A model generated the notes under the pieces. It was not told the origin of the DNA and searched no databases. It saw only the letters and a program-made list of their open reading frames with translations. 14,218 nucleotides of DNA from assembly GCA_016189965.1 (NCBI GenBank), contig JACPRL010000010.1, positions 1-14,218 on the forward strand. Direction: 5' to 3'. This stretch comes from Acidobacteriota bacterium. Its GTDB lineage: Bacteria; Acidobacteriota; Terriglobia; Acidiferrales; 2-02-FULL-67-57. Of this stretch, positions 7,509 to 14,218 are shown piece by piece. Both the position numbers and the translations under genes were made by a program. How positions within the stretch are numbered: the stretch's first letter is position 1; every line of letters starts with the position of its first letter.

Positions 7509-8318
7509 TTACTTGGCCTTGAACTTGGGCTGGCGCTTCTCGACGTAGGCGTGCAGGCCTTCGCGGGCGTCTTCGCTCTGGAAGAGCAACTGTTGCAGCT
7601 CGCGCTCCAGCCCCAGGCCCTCGGCGAAGCCCACCTCGATGCCGGTCTGCACGGCGCGCTTGATACGCCCCACGGCGCGGCTGGCCTTGGCCGGCGGCAC
7701 AAACTGCCGGGCGTAGGCCAGCACTTCATCCCAGAAGGAGTCGCGGTCGAAAATGTAGTTGACCAAGCCCATCTCCAGCGCCTCTTCGAACGAAAAAGTG
7801 CGGCCGGTGGCCATCAGCTCGATGGCGCGCGCCTTGCCAATCGTGCGCGCCAGGCGCTGCGTGCCGCCGGTGCCGGGCAGCACGCCCAGGTTCACCTCCG
7901 GCAGGCCGATCTTCCCGCCCTCCTTACGCGCCAGGCGGATGTCGCAGGCCAGGGCAATCTCCAGCCCGCCGCCCACGGTGTGGCCGTTGAGCGCCGCAAT
8001 CACCAGCTTGGGCGTCTGCTCGAGCCGGTTCAGGGTCTCATTGGCGTGCAGGCAGAAGTAGTATTTCCAGTCGGGCGTGGCCTCGGCCAGCATTTTGATA
8101 TCAGCGCCGGCGGAGAAAAATTTCTCTCCCGCGCCGCGCAGGATGATGACCTGAGCGTCGTCGTCCATGCGCGCCTGCAAGATGGTCTCGTCGAGCTGGC
8201 GCATCATGGCGTAGGTGTAGGTGTTGGCCGGCGGGTCGTCCATCTCGATGATGGCCAAGCCGTTCTCCACCCGGTAGTGAATCAACTCCTTCTGGGTCAC
8301 TGCGGTTTGGGTCGCCAT
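7509..8318 (-). CDS. enoyl-CoA hydratase/isomerase family protein
   Basis: A 269-residue crotonase with the full hydratase active site. The oxyanion hole is formed by FFSAGADIKML (67-77) and NGHTVGGGLEIALACD (111-126), with catalytic E120 and E141 (GLPEVNLGVLPGTGGTQRL). It should hydrate a trans-2-enoyl-CoA, as in beta-oxidation of the ring-cleavage product (a PaaF-like step). The ATG at 8318 was chosen because AAGGAGG lies 8 bases upstream and the crotonase domain starts shortly after; the longer open frame reaching 9116 merely runs antisense-free through the regulator in another frame. It begins 23 bp after the TetR gene stop. It is one of three distinct crotonases in this operon and the only one with a plainly standard two-glutamate hydratase core plus the GTGG motif. 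Confidence 0.92.
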   Translation of the reverse strand: MATQTAVTQKELIHYRVENGLAIIEMDDPPANTYTYAMMRQLDETILQARMDDDAQVIILRGAGEKFFSAGADIKMLAEATPDWKYYFCLHANETLNRLEQTPKLVIAALNGHTVGGGLEIALACDIRLARKEGGKIGLPEVNLGVLPGTGGTQRLARTIGKARAIELMATGRTFSFEEALEMGLVNYIFDRDSFWDEVLAYARQFVPPAKASRAVGRIKRAVQTGIEVGFAEGLGLERELQQLLFQSEDAREGLHAYVEKRQPKFKAK

Positions 8319-8341
8319 TGCAGTTTCCTCCTTGAGAAAAG

Positions 8342-9013
8342 TCAGGTGCGGCGGGGGCGGTCGTTCGAGCCCCGCCCGAGGCGCGCGGCACCATCGGCCT
8401 CGGCCTCGATCCCGCCGAGGAACAGCCCGGCGATATGCTCGGCTAGGGCGTCGGAGTCCGGGTCCAGGCGCGGTTTGTGCCAGGTGTAAATCCAGTTCAT
8501 CATCCCGAACAGGCTCAGCACCGCCAATCGTGTATTCAGATTCCTCAGCTTGCGTTCGCGCTTCAAGTCCTCGACGATGGCGCAGGCCAGCCGGTAGTAC
8601 GCTCGCTTCAGCTCGGCCACGTCGGCCTGGTAGGGCGGGGTCAGGCTGTCGGATTCGTGGGAGAGCACCTTCATCGCCTCGCGGTGGCGGAGGAAGAAGT
8701 CGAGGTGGTTGCAAATCAGCAGGCGCAACCGCTGCTCGGGGTCGGACCCGGCAGCCTCCAGCCGTTCCTTGAGCCGGGCAATCAAGGTGGCGAAGCAGTG
8801 CTTCTGGATGAGGTAGAGCAGCTTTTCTTTGCTCTCGACGTAGTAGTAGAGCCCGGCCAGGGAGACGCGGCTGCGGCGGGCGATGTCGCGGATGCTGGCG
8901 CCTTCGTAGCCCTTCTCGCAGAACTCGCGGGTGGCGGACTCGAGGATGTGGTCGAACTTGGCGCTCGTCGGGGGACGGCGCGCGGGCGGGCTGGCGGCTG
9001 CGGGGCGCGGCAT
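8342..9013 (-). CDS. TetR/AcrR family transcriptional regulator, first gene of the aromatic-CoA operon
   Basis: A 223-residue TetR repressor. A basic, proline-rich leader (residues 1-17) is followed by the N-terminal DNA-binding domain: FDHILESATREFCEKGYEGA, then the helix-turn-helix SIRDIARRSRVSLAGLYYYV, then ESKEKLLYL. The rest is a helical ligand domain without recognisable motifs. The start is set at the ATG at 9013. An in-frame ATG at 9067 would place the start codon inside the -35 box of the promoter described below, so it is not credible. The leader between operator and ATG is only about 7 bases and has no good ribosome site, so expression may be weak or nearly leaderless. Its position at the head of the operon, with an inverted repeat over the start point, predicts autorepression and control of all downstream genes by an aryl- or acyl-CoA, as for PaaR or FadR-like TetR proteins. 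Confidence 0.9.
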   Translation of the reverse strand: MPRPAAASPPARRPPTSAKFDHILESATREFCEKGYEGASIRDIARRSRVSLAGLYYYVESKEKLLYLIQKHCFATLIARLKERLEAAGSDPEQRLRLLICNHLDFFLRHREAMKVLSHESDSLTPPYQADVAELKRAYYRLACAIVEDLKRERKLRNLNTRLAVLSLFGMMNWIYTWHKPRLDPDSDALAEHIAGLFLGGIEAEADGAARLGRGSNDRPRRT

Positions 9014-9019
9014 CTGACT

Positions 9020-9039
9020 TATCGAACGTTCGTTCGGTA
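9020..9039 (-). promoter_or_regulatory. TetR-type operator, inverted repeat CGAACG-TT-CGTTCG
   Basis: The core at 9023-9036 is a perfect 6-bp inverted repeat with a 2-bp centre (CGAACG TT CGTTCG on the plus strand). It extends to 9-bp arms with one mismatch. The core fits CNAACGNNCGTTNG, the site I recall for the phenylacetyl-CoA-responsive TetR repressor PaaR of Thermus. It begins on the last base of the -10 box and covers the likely start point, 7 bp before the tetR ATG, so binding would block transcription of the operon. Confidence 0.75.
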
Positions 9040-9067
9040 CTGTACCCCGGACGGCGGCCCCTGTCAA
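9039..9067 (-). promoter_or_regulatory. sigma-70-type promoter of the tetR-hcrA operon
   Basis: On the minus strand a perfect -35 box TTGACA (9067-9062) is followed by exactly 17 bp and a -10 box TACAGT (9044-9039). The expected start is near 9032, inside the operator, giving a leader of about 20 bases before the tetR ATG. It is the only near-consensus promoter I found in the operon, and it faces away from the sigma-factor gene. Confidence 0.75.
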
Positions 9068-9219
9068 CCCACTCGGTTACCCGAAAAATCTGCGACCGAA
9101 TGCGCCGGCCGTTCATCTACTAGGCGTATCTTGATGCCGGAGGCTTGCGAGCAGGGGGGCCGGCGGGGCAGAATGTTCGCGGAGCCGGAGCGAGCGTCCT
9201 TCCCCGTCGGCGGGTGAGA

Positions 9220-9810
9220 ATGCCCACGCATCTGGAGAACGAGACGGAGCTGGTGGCGGAGGCCCGAGCGGGCAGCGCCGAGGCGTTCACCACGCTGGTG
9301 AACCAGTACGACCGCAACATCTACCGGCTGGCGCTGAACATCACCGGCAACCCGGAGGACGCCGAAGACGTGCTGCAGGAGACTTTCCTGAAGGCTTATA
9401 CGAACCTGGGACGGTTCGAGGGCCACTCACGCTTCTACACCTGGCTGGTGCGGATTGGAGTGAACGAGTCGCTGATGAAGCTGCGGCGGCGGCACGCCGA
9501 CCGCTGGGTGTCGCTCGACGCCCCGGTGGAGACCGACGAGCAGGAGACGCTGCCGCGCGAGGTGGAGGACTGGGGCGAGAACCCGGAGCAGCAGTACGCC
9601 CGGCGCGAGCTAGCCGACATCCTCGCCGAGGAGCTGCGCAAGCTCGACCCGGCCTTCCGCACCGTCATCGTGCTGCGGGACATGGAGAATTTTTCCACCG
9701 AGGAAACCGCGGCACTGCTCAACCTCTCGGTCCCGGCGGTGAAGTCGCGGCTGCTGCGCGCCCGGTTGAAAATTCGGGAGCGGCTGAACAAGTACTTCAA
9801 GCGAGGATAA
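9220..9810 (+). CDS. RNA polymerase ECF sigma factor (RpoE-like, sigma-24 family)
   Basis: A 196-residue group 4 sigma factor. Region 2 spans about residues 22-92, with NPEDAEDVLQETFLKAY (44-60) and FEGHSRFYTWLVRIGVN (66-82), the core-binding and -10 recognition segments. A charged linker (100-130) follows. Region 4 spans 132-184 and includes LDPAFRTVIVLRDMENFSTE and the helix-turn-helix ETAALLNLSVPAVKSRLLRA. I chose the ATG at 9220, preceded by GGGTGAG, because the conserved domain starts a few residues later; an in-frame ATG at 9145 would add 25 unconserved residues. The stop is 4 bp before the anti-sigma TTG, so the two are one transcription unit. It is transcribed divergently from tetR. 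No clear autoregulated GGAAC/GTC promoter is visible in the 206 bp between them. Confidence 0.95.
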   Translation: MPTHLENETELVAEARAGSAEAFTTLVNQYDRNIYRLALNITGNPEDAEDVLQETFLKAYTNLGRFEGHSRFYTWLVRIGVNESLMKLRRRHADRWVSLDAPVETDEQETLPREVEDWGENPEQQYARRELADILAEELRKLDPAFRTVIVLRDMENFSTEETAALLNLSVPAVKSRLLRARLKIRERLNKYFKRG

Positions 9811-9814
9811 GACG

Positions 9815-10054
9815 TTGAACTGTCAAGAAGTGGTCCGCTGGCTGACGGATTACCTGGACGGCGAGCTGGACGCCACGCTGCTGGAAACCCTCGAGGCGCA
9901 TCTGCGGGACTGCGACGACTGTCGCATCGTGGTCGACACCACGCGGAAGACCATCGAACTCTACTGCCGCTGCGAGCCGTTGCCCCTGCCGCCTGGTGTG
10001 CGCGAGCGGCTCGATGCGGCGCTCGCCCGGCGCCTGAGCCAGCGCGGCGCCTGA
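9815..10054 (+). CDS. zinc-binding anti-sigma factor (zf-HC2 / ZAS type)
   Basis: A small soluble protein of 79 residues with the zinc anti-sigma pattern: C3 in MNCQEVVRWL, then H29-x3-C33-x2-C36 (AHLRDCDDC). YLDGEL (13-18) is typical of this domain. There is no membrane segment, so it is cytoplasmic, as in short ZAS proteins that release their sigma factor on oxidation or metal loss. The start is TTG at 9815: it gives the usual MNC opening, lies 7 bases after AGGA, and leaves only 4 bp to the sigma stop. The C-terminal half (42-79) is amphipathic and basic and would be the sigma-binding part. The anti-sigma role is inferred from the motif and the position immediately after an ECF sigma gene. 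Confidence 0.85.
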   Translation: MNCQEVVRWLTDYLDGELDATLLETLEAHLRDCDDCRIVVDTTRKTIELYCRCEPLPLPPGVRERLDAALARRLSQRGA

Positions 10055-10127
10055 CGGCCGGGCGAACCCTTCCCTGTCCAGCCTTTCTCCCTCCAACTGC
10101 ATCTCTCCTTCGGGTGGACCAAGCCCG

Positions 10128-11378
10128 ATGAGAAGCGGGTCATTTGCGGTACAATGGAGGCCGTACTCGGTGGGAACCAGATATAGCGGCGGGCGGAGGT
10201 TGTTTTTCTGCTTCTGCGCTTGTGCCGTCGGGGTGCTGGTCGGCAGCCTCGGGGCGCAGGCGGACGGAGTCGAACCCTGGGTCTACGCCCACGCCGGGCT
10301 GGACCATTTCTACAACCTGGAGTACGACGAAGCCATCGCCGATTTCCAGAAGGCGATCGAAGGCGACCCGAAAAACGTTCATTTCTATAATTACCTGGCC
10401 AACGCCTACCTCTTCCAGGAACTGCACCGGCTGGGCCAGTTGGAGGGCAACCTCTACGACGCCAGCAACGCCTTCCTGAAGGACCGCAAACGGGAACCCG
10501 ACCGGCAGCGCATCGCCCGCTTCAAAGAGTGGATGGAGCGCGGACGGAAGCTCTGCGAGCAGCGTCTGGCGAAGAACTCGAAGGACGTCGAGGCGCTCTA
10601 CGCGCTGGGCGCCGGCTACGGGATGGAAGCGAACTACCTGTTTACCGTCGAGAAGGCGTACTGGGATGCGTTGCGCACCGGCGGGAAGGCTAACGACCTG
10701 CACGTGAAGGTGCTGAAGCTCGACCCGAACTACCACGACGCCAAGCTCATCCCGGGAGTCTACCAGTACGTAGTGGGGAGCATCCCGGGCGGGGTCAAGT
10801 GGCTGGCCTTTCTCTTCGGCTATCGAGGCAGCAAAGAGAAAGGGGTCCGGCTGCTGAACGAGACGATGAAGGAGGGCAAGCTGGTTTCCATCGACGCCGC
10901 CTTCCTGCTGGCGGTGATTTATTCCCGCGAGAAGCGCCACGACTATTCGCGGCAGTTGCTCGCCGCCCTGGCCGACTTTTATCCGCGCAATCCGATGATT
11001 CGGCTCGAAATCGGGCGCAGCCATCAGCGGGAAGGCCACGTCCGGAAGGCGCTCGAGTACTACGAGGTGGTGGCGCGCGACGCCGAGGCGGGGAAATTCG
11101 GCCACCGCGTGCCGCGCGACCGGCTGTGGTACCAGATCGGCACGCTGCATCAACAGTTGCGCCAGCACGAGCAGGCGCTGGATGCCTACGGTCGCATCAT
11201 CAATAACAACGACGGCGATGGGCTGATGAAGGCCTACTCCGGGCTGCGCCGGGGGGAAATCTTCCTGGCGCAGAATCACCTCGACCAGGCCCGCGCCGAA
11301 TACCAGCGCGTGGCCGCCATGCCCTACGAAGAGCCGCGGCGGGAAGCGGAGGCGAAGCTGCGCACGCTCGGCGAGTGA
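10128..11378 (+). CDS. exported tetratricopeptide-repeat protein of unknown function
   Basis: A 416-residue protein with a hydrophobic N-terminal segment (RRLFFCFCACAVGVLVGSLG, about 23-42) ending in AQA, a likely signal peptidase I site after residue 45. TPR-like helix pairs follow: HAGLDHFYNLEYDEAIADFQ (about 55-75) with DPKNVHFYNYLANAYLF; DVEALYALGAGYG; PMIRLEIGRSHQREGHVRKA; and RLWYQIGTLHQQLRQHEQAL plus AYSGLRRGEIFLAQNHLDQA near the end. TPR arrays bind other proteins; the partner is unknown. The start is uncertain. ATG 10128 has GGTGGA nine bases upstream, but a GTG at 10170 has GGAGG at a good distance, gives a more normal signal peptide (short n-region), and avoids a TACAAT box at 10150-10155. 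It is 73 bp after the anti-sigma gene and may share its transcript. Confidence 0.85.
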   Translation: MRSGSFAVQWRPYSVGTRYSGGRRLFFCFCACAVGVLVGSLGAQADGVEPWVYAHAGLDHFYNLEYDEAIADFQKAIEGDPKNVHFYNYLANAYLFQELHRLGQLEGNLYDASNAFLKDRKREPDRQRIARFKEWMERGRKLCEQRLAKNSKDVEALYALGAGYGMEANYLFTVEKAYWDALRTGGKANDLHVKVLKLDPNYHDAKLIPGVYQYVVGSIPGGVKWLAFLFGYRGSKEKGVRLLNETMKEGKLVSIDAAFLLAVIYSREKRHDYSRQLLAALADFYPRNPMIRLEIGRSHQREGHVRKALEYYEVVARDAEAGKFGHRVPRDRLWYQIGTLHQQLRQHEQALDAYGRIINNNDGDGLMKAYSGLRRGEIFLAQNHLDQARAEYQRVAAMPYEEPRREAEAKLRTLGE

Positions 11379-11414
11379 GCCGGCTCTCGGAAGGTCGAGC
11401 TTTCCTCTAGCTAG

Positions 11415-11438
11415 CCACAGAGGCACAGAGCCACAGAG
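11415..11438. repeat. three tandem 8-bp units (C/G)CACAGAG
   Basis: CCACAGAG, GCACAGAG and CCACAGAG stand head to tail, followed by AAAA, in the gap between the convergent TPR and cyclodeaminase genes. Only the first base of the unit varies. Similar CACAGAG runs are scattered in many bacterial genomes outside genes. No function is known to me. Confidence 0.7.
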
Positions 11439-11445
11439 AAAACCG

Positions 11446-11514
11446 GTGGAACCCTGAAGGGTTCCGCTACCTCGCGTGCCCCTCCCGCCGTAGCGGAAGG
11501 CTTCAGCCTTCCAC
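11446..11514. repeat. REP/BIME-like pair of inverted palindromic elements
   Basis: Two 25-bp elements (11446-11470 and 11490-11514) are inverted copies of one sequence separated by 19 bp. Each forms a 7-bp stem with a 4-base loop: GGAACCC-TGAA-GGGTTCC and GGAAGGC-TTCA-GCCTTCC, flanked by GTAGC and CAC. When compared in the same orientation, the copies differ only at four bases, which form two stem pairs exchanged from C-G to G-C. Located between convergent genes, the element may also act as a two-way transcription terminator, though it has no U-tract. Confidence 0.7.
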
Positions 11515-11526
11515 TCCAACCCCTCC

Positions 11527-12495
11527 CTAAGGTTCCCACATCGCGAGCGTGCGCCCCACGCCTTCGGCGCGGCCGCGCTCATAGACGCGCGCCGCGGTTG
11601 CCACATCCTCAATGGCCACACCGTTCGACTTGAAGAGGGTGATTTCGTCCGGCTTCTCACGGCCGGGATAGCGACCGGCCACGACTTCGCTCAACTCGCG
11701 CACCTGCTGCCAGCGCTCGGGCTGCCCCTCGAAGGGGATGATGAGGTCGCCAGATTCGCTGCGGGCCTGGGCGCGCGAATCCACCACGATACGGGCGGCG
11801 CGCTGAATGACAACGTCGTCCAGTTCGCGCTTCTGCGGGAAGTTCGCGCCCACAGCATTGATGTGCGTGCCGGGGGCGAGCCACGCGCCCTCGAGCACCG
11901 GCTGCTTGGCCGAGGTGACGACAACGACGATGTCAGCCTCGCGCACGGCCTCGGCGGCGCTGCCGAGGGCCTCCACCGGGACGGATAAGAGCGAGCTCAT
12001 TTCTTCGGCGAAGCGCCGGCGACGCTCGGCGTTGGGGCTGTAGGCGTGAACGCGCTCCAAGCGGCGGACGCGCGCCAGGGCCAGCAACTGCGTCGGCGCC
12101 TGATGGCCGGTGCCGAGAATCGCGACGCGGGCCGCGTCGGGCCGCGCCATGTACTTTGTGGCCACGCCGCTGGCGGCGCCGGTGCGCATGCGCCCCAGGG
12201 TGTCGGCTTCCAGCAAGGCCACCAGCCGGCCGGTGTCGCCGCGATAGAGCGGGACGAGAAAGCGCACGCCCTCGGGTGAGCTGGTATAGAGCTTCATCCC
12301 GAAATAGCCGCCGGCGTCCTCAGCCGCCGCCATGTAGTGCAGCCAGGTGCCGGCCGCCGCCCGCAGACGCTGGCGCGGCTGGTCTTGCGCCTGGCCGCTC
12401 GCCAGAGTGCGAAAAGCGGACTCGACCACCTCGAGCGCCATCTCCATGCTGAGCAGGCGCTCCACATCGGCTTCAGTCAGATAGAGGACGTCCAT
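11527..12495 (-). CDS. ornithine cyclodeaminase / mu-crystallin family protein
   Basis: A 322-residue NAD(P)-binding protein of the ornithine cyclodeaminase/mu-crystallin family. Members either deaminate ornithine to proline, or reduce cyclic imines such as pyrroline-2-carboxylate, or act as alanine dehydrogenases. Visible elements are K68 in YFGMKLYTSSP (substrate-binding lysine region), R104 in LGRMRTGAASGVATKYMAR, the Rossmann loop AILGTGHQA (125-133), INAVGANFPQKREL in the middle, and the C-terminal ITLFKSNGVAIEDVATA with the conserved aspartate. The length is normal (about 320-350). The ATG at 12495 follows GGGAAGAG. It lies 63 bp downstream of the phosphofructokinase gene on the same strand and could be cotranscribed, but nothing ties the functions together. 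The sequence does not decide between deaminase and imine reductase. Confidence 0.88.
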   Translation of the reverse strand: MDVLYLTEADVERLLSMEMALEVVESAFRTLASGQAQDQPRQRLRAAAGTWLHYMAAAEDAGGYFGMKLYTSSPEGVRFLVPLYRGDTGRLVALLEADTLGRMRTGAASGVATKYMARPDAARVAILGTGHQAPTQLLALARVRRLERVHAYSPNAERRRRFAEEMSSLLSVPVEALGSAAEAVREADIVVVVTSAKQPVLEGAWLAPGTHINAVGANFPQKRELDDVVIQRAARIVVDSRAQARSESGDLIIPFEGQPERWQQVRELSEVVAGRYPGREKPDEITLFKSNGVAIEDVATAARVYERGRAEGVGRTLAMWEP

Positions 12496-12558
12496 TGGAC
12501 TCTTCCCTGCCCCGCGGGAGGAGTCGAAGGCGCCGAATGGCTGGTAGGAATCCGCGGG

Positions 12559-13641
<1,083 letters not shown>

Positions 13642-13650
13642 CGTTCCCTG

Positions 13651-13668
13651 CCGGGAAGCGCTTCCCGG
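13651..13668. promoter_or_regulatory. perfect 18-bp palindrome before the phosphofructokinase start
   Basis: CCGGGAAGCGCTTCCCGG reads identically on both strands. It ends 9 bases upstream of the TTG start of the phosphofructokinase gene, immediately before its AGGGA ribosome site. It may be an operator for a dimeric regulator or, in the mRNA, a 7-bp hairpin with a GCGC loop next to the ribosome site. Confidence 0.55.
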
Positions 13669-13751
13669 GGCTGCTCGGGCGGATTCTACTACAGAACTGG
13701 CCTCGTGGCGTCGCCCGAAGTGTCAGGCGCTGTGCTGCAGCACCATCAGAC

Positions 13752-14069
13752 TCAGCGCGAGGCGGGCACGGGGTAGGCGGACTCCTCCTCGCGGTAGGGG
13801 ATGACAATCCAGCAGATCACGTAGGCGATGGCCCCGCCCACAATGCCGCTGAAAAGCGTGACGAGCGCCCACACTAGGCGCACCAGGACGGCGTCGAGCT
13901 CGAAGTATTCCGCCAGACCGCCGCAGACACCGGCGACGACCTTGTTGGCGCGGGAGCGGCGCAGCGGCCTCGCCGGCCGGGGCGGGGTGAGCGGCTTCTG
14001 CGCGGCGCCACAGTGGTAGCAGTAGCGGGAACCCTCCTGGATTTCCTTCTGGCAGTTGTAGCAAGTCAT
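13752..14069 (-). CDS. PspC domain membrane protein with N-terminal zinc ribbon
   Basis: A 105-residue protein. Residues 3-20 are a zinc ribbon (C3-YN-C6 and C17-YH-C20). A proline/arginine linker follows (25-42). Then comes a PspC domain: ANKVVAGVCGGLAEYFELDA (41-60), then a hydrophobic membrane segment ALVTLFSGIVGGAIAYVICW (about 68-87) ending in VIPYREEE. PspC proteins respond to envelope stress; zinc-ribbon versions of this size are common in several phyla and their role is not established. The ATG at 14069 follows GAGGGAG. It lies 110 bp upstream of phosphofructokinase on the same strand. A weak promoter candidate is TTGTCC (14124-14119), 17 bp, TCTAGT (14101-14096). Confidence 0.9.
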   Translation of the reverse strand: MTCYNCQKEIQEGSRYCYHCGAAQKPLTPPRPARPLRRSRANKVVAGVCGGLAEYFELDAVLVRLVWALVTLFSGIVGGAIAYVICWIVIPYREEESAYPVPASR

Positions 14070-14095
14070 CGTCGCTCCCTCTGTCCTGATGTACG

Positions 14096-14124
14096 ACTAG
14101 AGCCTAGCAAAAGTTCCCGGACAA
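14096..14124 (-). promoter_or_regulatory. weak promoter candidate for the PspC gene
   Basis: On the minus strand TTGTCC and TCTAGT are separated by 17 bp, each matching the sigma-70 consensus at four of six bases. They lie 27 bp upstream of the PspC start. The correct spacing and position are the only support. Confidence 0.3.
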
Positions 14125-14172
14125 AGCACGAACCAGATTGCAGCGACAGCGCCCCATTCACAATCAGAACAT

Positions 14173-14218
14173 TCACCGGGCGACGGTTTGCGTGACACGA
14201 TAAATCTTCTGGCCTTCG
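14173..14218 (-). CDS. possible C-terminal tail of an unidentified protein
   Basis: The last complete minus-strand codons from the window edge read EGQKIYRVTQTVAR followed by TGA at 14173. The composition (no rare codons, alternating charged and hydrophobic residues) looks like real protein, and it would fit a gene upstream of PspC on the same strand. Fourteen residues are too few to identify it, and an open frame of this length can occur by chance. Confidence 0.3.
   Translation of the reverse strand, partial: EGQKIYRVTQTVAR

Noticed and set aside
9014..9067. An upstream ATG (9067) for the TetR gene
   Set aside because: The start would lie within the -35 box and the extension would cover the promoter and operator.
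8319..9116. N-terminal extension of the enoyl-CoA hydratase through the regulator
   Set aside because: The AAGGAGG site and the crotonase domain both point to the ATG at 8318; the extension is an Arg/Pro-rich frame-shifted reading of tetR.
9068..9219. An ECF-type autoregulated promoter before the sigma gene
   Set aside because: I looked for GGAAC-like and GTC-like boxes at the usual spacing and found no convincing pair.
10127..10155. Sigma-70 promoter with TACAAT at 10150-10155 for the TPR gene
   Set aside because: No acceptable -35 box at 16-18 bp spacing, so I only mention it as an argument about the start codon.
10140..11660. A 506-codon minus-strand open frame opposite the TPR gene
   Set aside because: It is the antisense of a convincing TPR protein in GC-rich DNA, its residues are low in recognisable motifs, and it crosses the REP-like repeats.
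13732..13743. GTGCTGCAGCAC, a 12-bp palindrome downstream of the PspC gene
   Set aside because: Short, with only a 4-bp stem as a hairpin and no T-run, so neither a terminator nor an operator can be supported.

Overview
The window is GC-rich, densely packed bacterial DNA with no tRNA, rRNA, CRISPR array or transposase that I can see. The mix of an aromatic acyl-CoA operon, a soluble ECF anti-sigma pair, a TPR lipoprotein-like gene and small imperfect palindromes of the GGAAGGC-TTCA-GCCTTCC type suggests an Acidobacteriota-like soil or sediment bacterium. That assignment is inference from gene content and repeat style only.

Positions 1-9067, all on the minus strand, look like one long operon read from right to left: a TetR regulator, an enoyl-CoA hydratase, an aldehyde dehydrogenase, a ferritin-like protein, a PaaG-type ring-opening isomerase, a short BoxB-type di-iron epoxidase, a dienoyl-CoA hydratase (Dch type), a rhodanese, and the [2Fe-2S] (HcrC) and molybdopterin (HcrA) subunits of a 4-hydroxybenzoyl-CoA reductase-like enzyme. 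HcrA runs off the left edge. Gaps are 2-35 bp and two junctions are 4-base start/stop overlaps. A near-consensus sigma-70 promoter (TTGACA, 17 bp, TACAGT) sits just upstream of tetR. Over its start point lies an inverted repeat, CGAACG-TT-CGTTCG, which fits the operator consensus I recall for the phenylacetyl-CoA-responsive repressor PaaR.

The operon combines enzymes usually assigned to opposite strategies. HcrAC and Dch belong to anaerobic, reductive benzoyl-CoA metabolism. BoxB and PaaG belong to aerobic epoxide routes. A possible scheme is reductive dehydroxylation of 4-hydroxybenzoyl-CoA to benzoyl-CoA, epoxidation by the BoxB-like enzyme, isomerisation or hydration by the three different crotonases, and oxidation of a semialdehyde by the aldehyde dehydrogenase. 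No reductase for BoxB, no HcrB subunit, no BoxC and no CoA ligase is visible here.

Positions 9220-11378, on the plus strand, hold an ECF sigma factor, a zinc-type anti-sigma factor starting with TTG, and a secreted TPR protein. Between this block and the convergent minus-strand genes (11379-11526) there is a triple 8-bp repeat and a pair of inverted, structurally related hairpins resembling a REP/BIME element. Positions 11527-14069, minus strand, encode an ornithine cyclodeaminase/mu-crystallin family enzyme, a 6-phosphofructokinase with an unusual residue combination and an 18-bp palindrome before its start, and a zinc-ribbon PspC protein. The last 46 bases may be the tail of another minus-strand gene.
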